A DNA stretch of 64,000 bases from an uncultured Clostridia bacterium (lineage in GTDB: Bacteria > Bacillota > Clostridia > TANB77 > CAG-508): contig CAOTKV010000004.1 of NCBI GenBank assembly GCA_948530865.1, positions 13,459 through 77,458 of the forward strand, in the 5' to 3' direction. Under the pieces are notes generated by a model. It was not told the origin of the DNA. It did not search any database and saw nothing but the letters and a program-made list of their open reading frames with translations. The position numbers and the translations under genes were made by a program. Each line of letters starts with the position of its first letter. The first letter of the stretch is position 1. Below are positions 1 to 6,776 of the stretch, piece by piece.

Positions 1-36
1 GGATAACTAATCCATACGTCGCTCTGCTCCTATGGC
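1..36. other. Short GC-richer spacer at the window edge
   Basis: This is the piece downstream of mreD. It is visibly richer in G and C than the surrounding spacers (it contains ACGTCGCTCTGCTCC on the plus strand) and has no open frame. It may be the edge of a dispersed intergenic repeat or of a contig. Nothing more can be said from 36 bases. Confidence 0.3.
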
Positions 37-570
37 TTAGAAATATCTTGTTAGTATGTTTGTGTGTTTTAAATTTCTATCTATTACATATCCAAATTTT
101 TGAATTAATGGATATAGAATTATTGTAATTAAAATATTGTATAAAATTTCAATTACTACTATTTTTGTGAAATATAGTAGTTCTCTATCAAATTCTAATA
201 TTATTGAATTTAAAAAATATGCTCCAAATTCATATATTAAAGTTGAACCTATAACCATAAATATGATTGTTAGTCTGCTTTCTTTTGAAAAGTTCTTATC
301 AAAGTATGAACCTAAATATGCAACTACACAAAGCATTACAGCCGAAATACCTATTGTTCTTCCAAATATTAAATCTAATATTAAACCAAAAATAACTCCA
401 AATGAAATACCTAAAAATTGTGTTGCATATAAGCCTATAAATAAAATATATATAATAAACAAATTGGGACTAATTCCAGCTATTGTAAAATAAGAAAATA
501 CATTAACTTGAAGAAAATATGTTAAGAAAAACATTAAAATTAAACTTATTACTATTGCTAATTTTCTCAT
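37..570 (-). CDS. mreD: Rod shape-determining protein MreD
   Basis: 177-residue, very hydrophobic protein with about five membrane segments, the usual size and character of MreD. MreD is an integral membrane part of the Rod (elongasome) complex that couples MreB filaments and MreC to lateral peptidoglycan synthesis. The call rests mainly on hydropathy and on position directly after mreC in the same direction (45-bp gap). The start ATG at 568-570 is preceded by TGGAG. MreD is poorly conserved in sequence, so context carries much of the weight. The usual next genes (minC, minD) would lie beyond the left edge. Confidence 0.88.
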   Translation of the reverse strand: MRKLAIVISLILMFFLTYFLQVNVFSYFTIAGISPNLFIIYILFIGLYATQFLGISFGVIFGLILDLIFGRTIGISAVMLCVVAYLGSYFDKNFSKESRLTIIFMVIGSTLIYEFGAYFLNSIILEFDRELLYFTKIVVIEILYNILITIILYPLIQKFGYVIDRNLKHTNILTRYF

Positions 571-615
571 TTTAACTCCATTAAAATATATTTAGGTTTT
601 TGAACTCCTATAAAC

Positions 616-1431
616 TTAGTTTTTTATTACAAGTACAGTATCTATCTTTGAAAAATCTACTGCTGGCTCAACAATTGCATATCTATCTGTAAGATTATTT
701 GTTGTAATAATTTCTTTTATTGTTCCTATTATTATTCCTTTTTGATATATTCCACCAATTCCTGATGTATAAACATTATCTCCTTGAATTAATTCTGCTC
801 CTGTTGGAATATATGACGCTCTTAAAACTTGATCATTTTCAAGAGTTCCTTTACAAATTATACTTTCTGAAGTTGTACTTATTGTAGAACTTACTGTAGA
901 TGCTGAATCTATTATAACTTGTACTTTACAAGTTTTATCTGCCACTGAAATAACATATCCAACTAAACCTTTATCAGCAATAACAGTCATTTTCTCAGTG
1001 ATCCCATCATTTGCACCAACATTTAAAACTAATGTACTGCTAAAATTGCTTACATCTCTGTTTATTACATAAGCTGGAATTGTATTATATTCAGAGTACT
1101 TTTCAAATAAATTCATATGTTCTTTTAATGTGTTATTTTCTGCTTTAATTACTTCAAGTTCTCTTAATTCTGTTTCTAACTGACTATTTTTCTCTCTTAA
1201 AGCTTCATTTTCTGCTATAATATTATCCATATTAGAAAAATAAGCACTATTTCCTTGAATCTTATTTTTAATATCTGTTGTGATTCTTTGTATAGGATTT
1301 ACTATAGCACTTGCTACACTTTCTAAATAAGTTAATTTATTTGTTTCAACATTTGAAAGAAAAATTAACAATATTAAAATAATGGCAGTTATAATTCCAC
1401 CTAAAATTTCAGTTTGTTTATTTCTATTCAT
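616..1431 (-). CDS. mreC: Cell shape-determining protein MreC
   Basis: 271-residue bitopic membrane protein. One N-terminal membrane segment (about residues 10-27) is followed by a coiled coil (about 65-112, rich in E/L heptads) and a beta-rich periplasm-facing domain to the C terminus, which includes the conserved DGITEKMTVI and GLVGYV stretches. MreC bridges MreB/MreD and penicillin-binding proteins during rod elongation. The start is supported by AAGGAAG six bases upstream of the ATG. It lies between radC and mreD in one operon; the expected mreB gene is missing between radC and mreC. Confidence 0.95.
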   Translation of the reverse strand: MNRNKQTEILGGIITAIILILLIFLSNVETNKLTYLESVASAIVNPIQRITTDIKNKIQGNSAYFSNMDNIIAENEALREKNSQLETELRELEVIKAENNTLKEHMNLFEKYSEYNTIPAYVINRDVSNFSSTLVLNVGANDGITEKMTVIADKGLVGYVISVADKTCKVQVIIDSASTVSSTISTTSESIICKGTLENDQVLRASYIPTGAELIQGDNVYTSGIGGIYQKGIIIGTIKEIITTNNLTDRYAIVEPAVDFSKIDTVLVIKN

Positions 1432-1469
1432 TAATATCTTCCTTAAAAAGTTATTTAGGTTTGGGATAC

Positions 1470-2157
1470 CTATAAACCATTTATTTCAACATTTTGATAT
1501 ATTCCATCACCAATAATTATATGATCTAACAATGTTATATCTACAAGTTTTGTAGCATTATAAATTTTCTTTGTGAATTCAATATCTTCTTTACTTGGCA
1601 TTGGATTTCCGACTTGGATGATTATGTATTAAAATAATTTTAGGAATCTGATTTTTTATTGGTTCAGATAAAATTGCTTTTATATTTGTAAAAATATTAT
1701 TTTCATTTCCTACAGCTATACAAGAAATCTTTTTTATAATATTTTTATTATCTAACATCACAATTTTTAAAACTTCATTTTTTTCATTTTGAAGTTCTTC
1801 CATAAAAAGATTAACTACATCATCTCTAGTTTTTATTTTTAATCTATTTATTTTTAAAGGTTTTGATATTCTTTTAGCAATTTCTCCAACAGCTTTAAGC
1901 TCTATTGCTTTTACAGTTCCAATTCCAGTTACTTTACTTAATTCTTGAATTGAAATTGTTTGTAGAAATCTTAAACTATTTGAATAATCTACATTTTTAC
2001 TCATAATTTCTTGAGCAATTTCTATTGAAGATTTTTCTTTTGTACCTGTTTTTATTATTATAGACAGAAGTTCGCTGTTTGTAAGAGCTGATTCGCCATA
2101 CATAAGCATTTTTTCATACGGTCTTTCAGAAGTTGGTATATCTTTTATATTACCCAT
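1470..2157 (-). pseudogene. radC: RadC-family (JAMM/MPN) protein, broken by a one-base frameshift
   Basis: The intact frame runs from 2157 to 1591 and gives 188 residues: an N-terminal UPF0758 region, a helix-hairpin-helix-like segment (VTGIGTVKAIELKAV) and the start of the JAMM motif HNHPS. It then reads RKSNAK and stops. If one base (plus-strand G near 1611) is removed, the frame continues as SGNPMPSKED and on through LLDHIIIGDG to a TAG at 1470-1472. This restores the family's normal C terminus, including the HxH...SxxD zinc-site residues. So the gene carries a single-base insertion inside its metal motif, either a true inactivating mutation or a sequencing/assembly error. RadC proteins are putative metal-dependent hydrolases of unclear role, often next to mreBCD. 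Confidence 0.88.
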
Positions 2158-2188
2158 TTTTTCCTTTCTGTCTGCTTTTATGCCTAAA

Positions 2189-2446
2189 TTAAATTTTTCT
2201 ATATATAAGAATTGATATCGCCATTCCTAAAATACTTGCTATATTTATTTTTATCATGAAACTAAAAGTTATTTTTAACACACTTAAGTCTAATGTTACG
2301 GGACTAGTGATTCCAAAACTTTGACCATAAGTTAACCACCATAGCCAATCAATACCTTCTGCTAATATTCCAAGTAGACCTCCTACAACTAGTCCAGATA
2401 ATAGAAATACTAATAGTATCCAAAAATTTTTTTCTTTTGTTGCCAT
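2189..2446 (-). CDS. DUF4321-family small membrane protein
   Basis: 85-residue protein with two hydrophobic segments (about residues 9-28 and 58-82) joined by a tryptophan-rich loop (GIDWLWWLTYG). It matches what I recall of the DUF4321 family in Clostridia, found beside radC/maf and the mre genes. Function unknown. A longer reading from 2458 is possible, but GGGGGT sits correctly spaced before the ATG at 2444-2446 and would lie inside the longer version, so I chose the shorter one. First gene of the DUF4321-radC-mreC-mreD run. Confidence 0.75.
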   Translation of the reverse strand: MATKEKNFWILLVFLLSGLVVGGLLGILAEGIDWLWWLTYGQSFGITSPVTLDLSVLKITFSFMIKINIASILGMAISILIYRKI

Positions 2447-2603
2447 ATTTACCCCCATATGTATTTTTTACAAAATATTTTTTTATTTACGGAAATCTAA
2501 ATTTATACTGTTATATTATATCTTGATACATGTAAATTTTCAAGTAATTTATATAGTTTTTTATAATAAAAGTTCTTTTAGAATTTCTTGATTCTAACAT
2601 AAC

Positions 2604-2627
2604 AAAAAAGAAGGCTTCCGCCTTCTT
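2604..2627 (-). terminator. Terminator of the M23 peptidase gene
   Basis: Read on the minus strand: AGAAGGC, loop GGAA, GCCTTCT, then a run of T. It begins a few bases after the peptidase stop codon. Confidence 0.85.
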
Positions 2628-2634
2628 CTAATTT

Positions 2635-3615
2635 CTAGTATAAATAACTTTGTGGATTTCTTGCATTTCCGTTTACACGAATTTCTAAATGCAAATGTGG
2701 TCCTGTTGAATTACCTGTTGAACCTACTGCAGCTATTACCTCACCTTGATTAACAGTTTCTCCAACATTAACATATAATCTGCTACAATGAGCATAGTAT
2801 GTTTGTATTGAATCTGTATGTGCTACTACTACTAAGTTTCCATATGACCCTTTATATCCAGCTTGTATTACTGTTCCTGCTGATGCTGCTTTTATTGGTG
2901 TTCCTGCTGATGCTGCTATATCTAATCCTGTATGCATTCCACTGCTTCTTCTACCAAATCTAGATGTAATTGTTCCTGATACTGGTTGGGCTAAAGCAAT
3001 TCCTAATGCAGATGTTGAATTATCTATATTCTTAGCTGTAACAACTTTAGTTTTTTTCTTTACCACAGGCATTTTCTTATATAATGCTGCAACTGCAGTT
3101 TCTTTATTTGAAAATTCTTTTAAATCTGTTGTGTATTTTAAAGTATATGTAACAGAGTCTTTGTTTTGGCTGTTTTGATTTTTTAGTTCTTCTATAATTG
3201 AATTTGCTTCTTCATAAGTTTGTACATAATATTTTTCTTCATTATTTTCTAATATAGCATAATACTTGTAATATGGTATACCTGAACTAACTACTTTGCT
3301 AAATATTTCATCATCATTAGCTGTAAGACCTTTTTGTAGTAAACAAAGCTTATACTCTGGTAATGTTTCTACATCTACGAAAGCAATTGTTTTATCATCA
3401 CCCTCATTTAAGTACTTATTTAGCTTTTTCTGAAGTTTACTTCTGTCTTCTGTATAACCTATAAATTCACCTTCTAATGTTACACTGTACATTGGCTTAT
3501 ACACGACAAAAACTATAAATCCTATGATTGCAAGTCCTATAAGAAGCACAACAATCCATTTTATCCATGCTCTTAAACAGATTACAATGTTTTTAAAAAT
3601 ATTAGTAATTGCCAA
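2635..3615 (-). CDS. Membrane-anchored M23-family peptidoglycan metallopeptidase
   Basis: 326 residues. A signal-anchor helix (about residues 18-40) is followed by about 150 residues with a lytic-enzyme-associated extracellular region, then the M23 (LytM) domain from about residue 211 to the end. Zinc-site residues are visible: H228 and D232 in GMHTGLD, H276 in YYAH, and H307/H309 in PHLHLE. The family cleaves peptide cross-links in peptidoglycan, so this enzyme should act outside the membrane on the wall. It resembles SpoIIQ-type architecture, but nothing here proves a sporulation role. The start is uncertain: the TTG at 3613-3615 has AAAGGGGTGA very close upstream. Transcribed alone, with its own terminator. 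Confidence 0.88.
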   Translation of the reverse strand: MAITNIFKNIVICLRAWIKWIVVLLIGLAIIGFIVFVVYKPMYSVTLEGEFIGYTEDRSKLQKKLNKYLNEGDDKTIAFVDVETLPEYKLCLLQKGLTANDDEIFSKVVSSGIPYYKYYAILENNEEKYYVQTYEEANSIIEELKNQNSQNKDSVTYTLKYTTDLKEFSNKETAVAALYKKMPVVKKKTKVVTAKNIDNSTSALGIALAQPVSGTITSRFGRRSSGMHTGLDIAASAGTPIKAASAGTVIQAGYKGSYGNLVVVAHTDSIQTYYAHCSRLYVNVGETVNQGEVIAAVGSTGNSTGPHLHLEIRVNGNARNPQSYLY

Positions 3616-3695
3616 TCACCCCTTTGTACTTTAATTTACATATAGATTATAATATTTAATTTGTAATGTCAAGAGCATTTTATTATATAAAATTT

Positions 3696-3729
3696 AAAAA
3701 AGTGGCATAGCTCTTAGAGTTAATGCCAC
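3696..3729 (-). terminator. Terminator of the CotF-like gene pair
   Basis: GTGGCAT / ATGCCAC stem (3702-3708 and 3723-3729) followed on the minus strand by six T, just after the stop of the gene at 3740. Confidence 0.8.
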
Positions 3730-3739
3730 AAAAAATTTT

Positions 3740-3988
3740 TTATGAATTTGATACTTCTGTTTTTACTTTTGATATTTCTTCTGGTGTTGCATTTTGAGCA
3801 GGAGTATAATATCCTTTTGATTCTGCAAGCTTAAATAGTTCATATTGAAAACTCTCTGAAGAATTTCTCAAATTTTGAAATGTTTGTCTAAGCTCCATAT
3901 TAGCAGTTTCAATTATTGCTCCTTCATAATCTTTTAAAGAAGATTTTGTTGATGATAAAACATCATTAACTATTGATTTCTCTTCCAT
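3740..3988 (-). CDS. CotF-type spore coat protein (C-terminal-type half)
   Basis: 82 residues, helical, matching the Coat_F pattern: a run like NDVLSSTKSSLKDYEGAIIE, then ELRQTFQNLRNS and ELFKLAESKGYYTPAQNA. The GYYTP ending is typical of these coat proteins. It follows another short CotF-like gene by 9 bases, so the two are cotranscribed. Such small pairs are common in spore-forming Clostridia and are thought to be structural parts of the spore coat. Family assignment is from memory of the motif, not from a search. Confidence 0.75.
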   Translation of the reverse strand: MEEKSIVNDVLSSTKSSLKDYEGAIIETANMELRQTFQNLRNSSESFQYELFKLAESKGYYTPAQNATPEEISKVKTEVSNS

Positions 3989-3997
3989 TTTTCCTCC

Positions 3998-4183
3998 TTA
4001 ACCTAAAAATGATATTAATTTTTGTTTAGAATTTAAACAATCTTGTGCAGCTTTGTTTAAAATTTGTTTAATTTGTGGATCTACTGCAGTATCTGCATAG
4101 TGTGTAAATTTGCAATATGAATTTTCTTGTTCTCCAATAAAATGACGTAGATTTTGTAATTCCATTTGATTTAATGTTGCCAT
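3998..4183 (-). CDS. CotF-like short helical protein
   Basis: 61 residues forming what looks like two helices. It contains a HFIGEQENSYCKFTHYADTA stretch and ends SKQKLISFLG. This resembles the N-terminal half of CotF/ferritin-like coat proteins (helix, Cys, HYA). It sits directly before the 82-residue CotF-type gene, suggesting that the two halves of a coat protein are encoded separately. The start ATG has GGAAAGGAT upstream. Alternative: a generic small hypothetical protein. Confidence 0.65.
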   Translation of the reverse strand: MATLNQMELQNLRHFIGEQENSYCKFTHYADTAVDPQIKQILNKAAQDCLNSKQKLISFLG

Positions 4184-4263
4184 AAAAAACCATCCTTTCC
4201 TAAGTACTTTTAGGATTTATTATTTCTATTTTTTATTTTTTTATACATAAAATTATTAATATC

Positions 4264-4293
4264 TTGACAAAATCGCTATTTTTGATTTATAAT
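4264..4293 (+). promoter_or_regulatory. Promoter of tRNA-Lys
   Basis: TTGACA (4264-4269), 18-base spacer, TATAAT (4288-4293), ending 23 bases before the mature tRNA 5' end. Confidence 0.8.
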
Positions 4294-4316
4294 AATCATT
4301 GTTGAATAAACAATAT

Positions 4317-4392
4317 GCGCTATTAGCTCAGCTGGTAGAGCAGCTGACTCTTAATCAGAAGGTCCGCGGTTCGATCCCGCGATGGCGCACCA
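4317..4392 (+). tRNA. tRNA-Lys (anticodon CTT)
   Basis: 76 nt with a complete cloverleaf. Acceptor GCGCTAT pairs with ATGGCGC (one T-G pair), D-loop AGCTCAGCTGGTAGAGC, anticodon stem CTGA/TCAG with loop CTCTTAA (anticodon CTT), T-arm GCGGTTCGATCCCGC. CCA is encoded. It has its own promoter upstream and terminator downstream. Confidence 0.97.
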
Positions 4393-4393
4393 A

Positions 4394-4425
4394 AACAGCA
4401 GAAATCAAAATCTGCTGTTTTTTTA
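4394..4425 (+). terminator. Terminator after tRNA-Lys
   Basis: AACAGCAGA (4394-4402) pairs with TCTGCTGTT (4411-4419), followed by a T run; it starts two bases after the tRNA CCA. Confidence 0.9.
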
Positions 4426-4459
4426 TTTAATAATTAATATACTCAATATCGCAAGTATG

Positions 4460-4488
4460 TTTACATAATTTTAAAGGTGTGTTATAAT
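4460..4488 (+). promoter_or_regulatory. Promoter of the DUF3841 gene
   Basis: TTTACA (4460-4465), 17-base spacer, TATAAT (4483-4488). The expected transcript start near 4495 supports use of the ATG at 4536 rather than an earlier one. Confidence 0.75.
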
Positions 4489-4535
4489 AATCCTTGCAAT
4501 TCAATATAAATTTTTATATTTTAAGGAGATATCTT

Positions 4536-5141
4536 ATGCAATTATGGACAGTTCAGCCTTATAATGTTTATGAAACACTTACTGCAACTGGCATTTATAA
4601 ATGTAATCCACATTTAAGTTCTCTCTTAGAGGAGGATTCTTTTATAAATGCTTACAAATGGATTTCTAATGAAATGAAAAATCGAGTTGGTAATCCATCT
4701 GCTGATATAACTTTTCCTGTATGGGCTTGGTATCGTGTTGATGGAAAAAATCGGAAACCTGATATGAGAACAATAGGTATGAGAGTATTTGAAGAATCAG
4801 TTCTTATGGAAATTGAAATACAAGATAACAAAGTATTGCTCTCTGATTTTGATCATTGGCATTTAGTTCTTAATGATGGCATTTTCTATAAAGCAAGTTT
4901 ATTAGAAAATATTTCATCCGAAGAATGGGAACTCGAAACAGATAAAGAAGATATATATTATGAAAATTTATCAGATCAAGAAAAAATCACTTATAAAGAA
5001 AACAGCTGGAAAAATATATTTTCTCCTGATATAGTAAGTCGGTCAGCTTATGTACAAGCAACATTTTGGGAACTGGAAAAAGAACAAATTAAAAAGGTAT
5101 GGAAATTAAAAGGATATCACCAAAATAAGTACATGCTATAA
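4536..5141 (+). CDS. DUF3841 domain-containing protein
   Basis: 201 residues. The sequence from QLWTVQPYNVYETL through PVWAWYRVDG, LMEIEIQDNKVLLSDFDHWH and the C-terminal SRSAYVQATFWELEKEQI matches DUF3841, a soluble family of unknown function found sporadically in Firmicutes. A longer frame begins at 4494, but AAGGAGAT lies just before the ATG at 4536, and the -10 box at 4483-4488 would leave almost no leader for 4494, so 4536 is the better start. It is a single-gene unit with its own consensus promoter and a shared terminator. Base composition is richer than in the neighbouring housekeeping genes, which suggests acquisition. Confidence 0.8.
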   Translation: MQLWTVQPYNVYETLTATGIYKCNPHLSSLLEEDSFINAYKWISNEMKNRVGNPSADITFPVWAWYRVDGKNRKPDMRTIGMRVFEESVLMEIEIQDNKVLLSDFDHWHLVLNDGIFYKASLLENISSEEWELETDKEDIYYENLSDQEKITYKENSWKNIFSPDIVSRSAYVQATFWELEKEQIKKVWKLKGYHQNKYML

Positions 5142-5152
5142 TTAGCAAAACA

Positions 5153-5184
5153 AAACTCGGAGATAATAAATCATCTCCGAGTTT
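5153..5184. terminator. Bidirectional terminator between convergent genes
   Basis: AAACTCGGAGAT (5153-5164) pairs perfectly with ATCTCCGAGTTT (5173-5184). It lies between the DUF3841 gene and the minus-strand gene ending at 5203; the T run is better on the minus strand. Confidence 0.85.
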
Positions 5185-5202
5185 GCTCATTTTTAGCCTT
5201 AC

Positions 5203-5634
5203 TTAAGGAATATATAAAACTAACCTCTCACTAAAAACTGTTTCTCTCCCATTTGACATCTTTTTAACAAAAGCTACTGCAAACTTTTCTTTCTTGCTAA
5301 ATTTTGCTTTCACCTCTTTCATTTCACCATTATTGAAGATAAAATACCCTGTCTTTACCTTGCCAAATAGTACAATTACTCGTTCTTCAATATTTCCATT
5401 CTCAGAATTTTCATTACTTGTCAGCAATTTTCGTATACGCTTTTTCTTTTCTTTGCTACTGACTATCTGAACTATTAACTCTCCCTCTTGTATTGGGTAT
5501 TCTGAAAAAACATCTCCAATCCGTTTTAATTCAAACTGAGTTAACATTCCACTTTTTAAAATAATCTCTGAATAAAGTATAGCATGATTATTTTTACGAA
5601 TAACTTCTTTTGGAATTTTGAACATAGTAAACAA
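5203..5634 (-). CDS. Uncharacterised 143-residue protein
   Basis: I do not recognise this protein. It is basic and soluble, with no membrane segment and a beta-rich look: ELIVQIVSS, a KKKRIRK patch (about residues 62-68), RVIVLFGKVKTGYFIFNNG, and a C-terminal RETVFSERLVLYIP. The start appears to be the TTG at 5632-5634, with AAGGAG seven bases upstream; an ATG three codons later is less well spaced. Its promoter (-35 at 5726-5731, -10 at 5703-5708) is part of a symmetrical divergent control region shared with the genes at 5832 and 6134, so the three genes are probably co-regulated. Base composition suggests it is not ancestral to this locus. Confidence 0.7.
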   Translation of the reverse strand: MFTMFKIPKEVIRKNNHAILYSEIILKSGMLTQFELKRIGDVFSEYPIQEGELIVQIVSSKEKKKRIRKLLTSNENSENGNIEERVIVLFGKVKTGYFIFNNGEMKEVKAKFSKKEKFAVAFVKKMSNGRETVFSERLVLYIP

Positions 5635-5702
5635 AACATTCTCCTTTCATACAAGTACTTACTTATAAAAAATTGTATCATCACTATAAAAATATCTTAT
5701 AT

Positions 5703-5774
5703 ATTATACCAAAAAACAAATCTATTTGCAATATTATGTATACTATTGCAAATCAAGTAAATTTTTGTTATAAT
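5703..5774. promoter_or_regulatory. Symmetrical divergent promoter with a shared operator
   Basis: A perfect inverted repeat, ATTTGCAATA (5724-5733), 10-base gap, TATTGCAAAT (5744-5753), sits between two divergent promoters. Rightward: -35 TTGCAA (5746-5751), 17 bases, -10 TATAAT (5769-5774). Leftward (minus strand): -35 TTGCAA (5726-5731), 17 bases, -10 TATAAT (5703-5708). Each -35 box is therefore inside one arm of the dyad. A protein bound to the dyad should block or stimulate both directions together. No regulator gene is recognisable next to it. Confidence 0.8.
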
Positions 5775-5831
5775 TAAATGTGTTTTGTAACTCGTTAACG
5801 TGTATTTTCAAATAATTTTGGAGGTATTTAT

Positions 5832-6110
5832 ATGACAAAAGTCGAATACGTAGATATTGTTGATGAAAATCCACCATCTAATAGTAACCCAGCAGAAATA
5901 GCAAAAAAACTTGAGGAAAAAATCAATTCTATAAAGTCATCTTCTGTCTATCCTCTACTATTTATTTGTTCTAATTTTCTGGGTACTAAACCAATGTATA
6001 GTAAGTTTCCACCTAGTTCTAACAACATCAGTAACAGCCATTATGCAACTTACGAACCTGACAACACAATTTACCAGTTCATACTTTTCTTTGATGAGCG
6101 GTACAACTAA
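5832..6110 (+). CDS. Uncharacterised 92-residue protein
   Basis: Not recognised. The protein has an acidic, proline/asparagine-rich start, an amphipathic helix (AEIAKKLEEKINSIKSS), then a hydrophobic strand (VYPLLFICSNF) and a C-terminal YQFILFFDERYN. No membrane helix is convincing. TTTGGAGG precedes the ATG by seven bases. It heads a two-gene unit with the 188-residue gene that starts 23 bases downstream, both under the rightward arm of the divergent promoter. Confidence 0.7.
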   Translation: MTKVEYVDIVDENPPSNSNPAEIAKKLEEKINSIKSSSVYPLLFICSNFLGTKPMYSKFPPSSNNISNSHYATYEPDNTIYQFILFFDERYN

Positions 6111-6133
6111 TTCAAAAACATGGAGGTAGATTT

Positions 6134-6700
6134 ATGAACAGTAGTATTCGGGAAAGCGCTATTGAAAATGCAGTAAACGAAGTATTGCAGGAATTAATTA
6201 ACTCTGAGGAGAAAGCTGAGAGACTTGTTTCTAACACCAAGTATATGCTTTGGCTGGAAGAATTCACAGCTAAAAATCATGGGTTTAGTGACGATTCTTG
6301 GCTTTATAATTCGGAAAAACTTTCAGCAATTGACTCCGAAAATGTCCACAATTTATGTTCCTTTTTTAATGGAATTGCAAAATACGCAGATAATAACTTT
6401 CTGCCTGTGTATTCTGAAGATGCACATGAATCTCATGTGTACATTCAATTCAATGGCATTGGTTATGAAATCGGTGTAGTCGTTGGGCAAGGAGCTTACA
6501 CTTACTGCCAGAGGCTTAACATTTTTTCTGACAAGCGCTTCATCAACTTCAATGACGTTGTGGCCAATAAAAAGCAGAAAAATGTTGACCACATCAATAA
6601 GCAACTTAATAAGCTGTCAGCATCAATCCATACTCTTATGGATATGGGTGTTCCAATAAAAGCAATAACAGGAACAATTGAAGATGCATTAAGCAATTAA
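6134..6700 (+). CDS. Uncharacterised 188-residue protein
   Basis: Not recognised. Soluble and mixed alpha/beta, with a helical N terminus (residues 1-60), a central YIQFNGIGYEIGVVVGQGAYTYCQR segment in which strands alternate, and a helical tail (NKQLNKLSASIHTLMDMG). The ribosome site is ATGGAGGT with good spacing. Second gene of a two-gene unit, followed by a strong terminator. Codon and base use is clearly less AT-rich than in ftsH next door, consistent with cargo that arrived by transfer. Confidence 0.72.
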   Translation: MNSSIRESAIENAVNEVLQELINSEEKAERLVSNTKYMLWLEEFTAKNHGFSDDSWLYNSEKLSAIDSENVHNLCSFFNGIAKYADNNFLPVYSEDAHESHVYIQFNGIGYEIGVVVGQGAYTYCQRLNIFSDKRFINFNDVVANKKQKNVDHINKQLNKLSASIHTLMDMGVPIKAITGTIEDALSN

Positions 6701-6712
6701 GAACTACAAAAA

Positions 6713-6741
6713 GCGGAGAAACTTAGGTTTCTCCGCCTTTT
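6713..6741. terminator. Terminator between the unknown operon and ftsH
   Basis: GCGGAGAAAC (6713-6722) pairs perfectly with GTTTCTCCGC (6727-6736); T run on the plus strand. It separates convergent units. Confidence 0.88.
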
Positions 6742-6776
6742 GCTTTAGTATTTAATTAGATTAGATTTCTAGTAGT

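Noticed and set aside
6353..6604. Antisense frame over the 188-residue unknown gene
   Set aside because: No start signal and no promoter; the sense gene has both operon context and a strong ribosome site.
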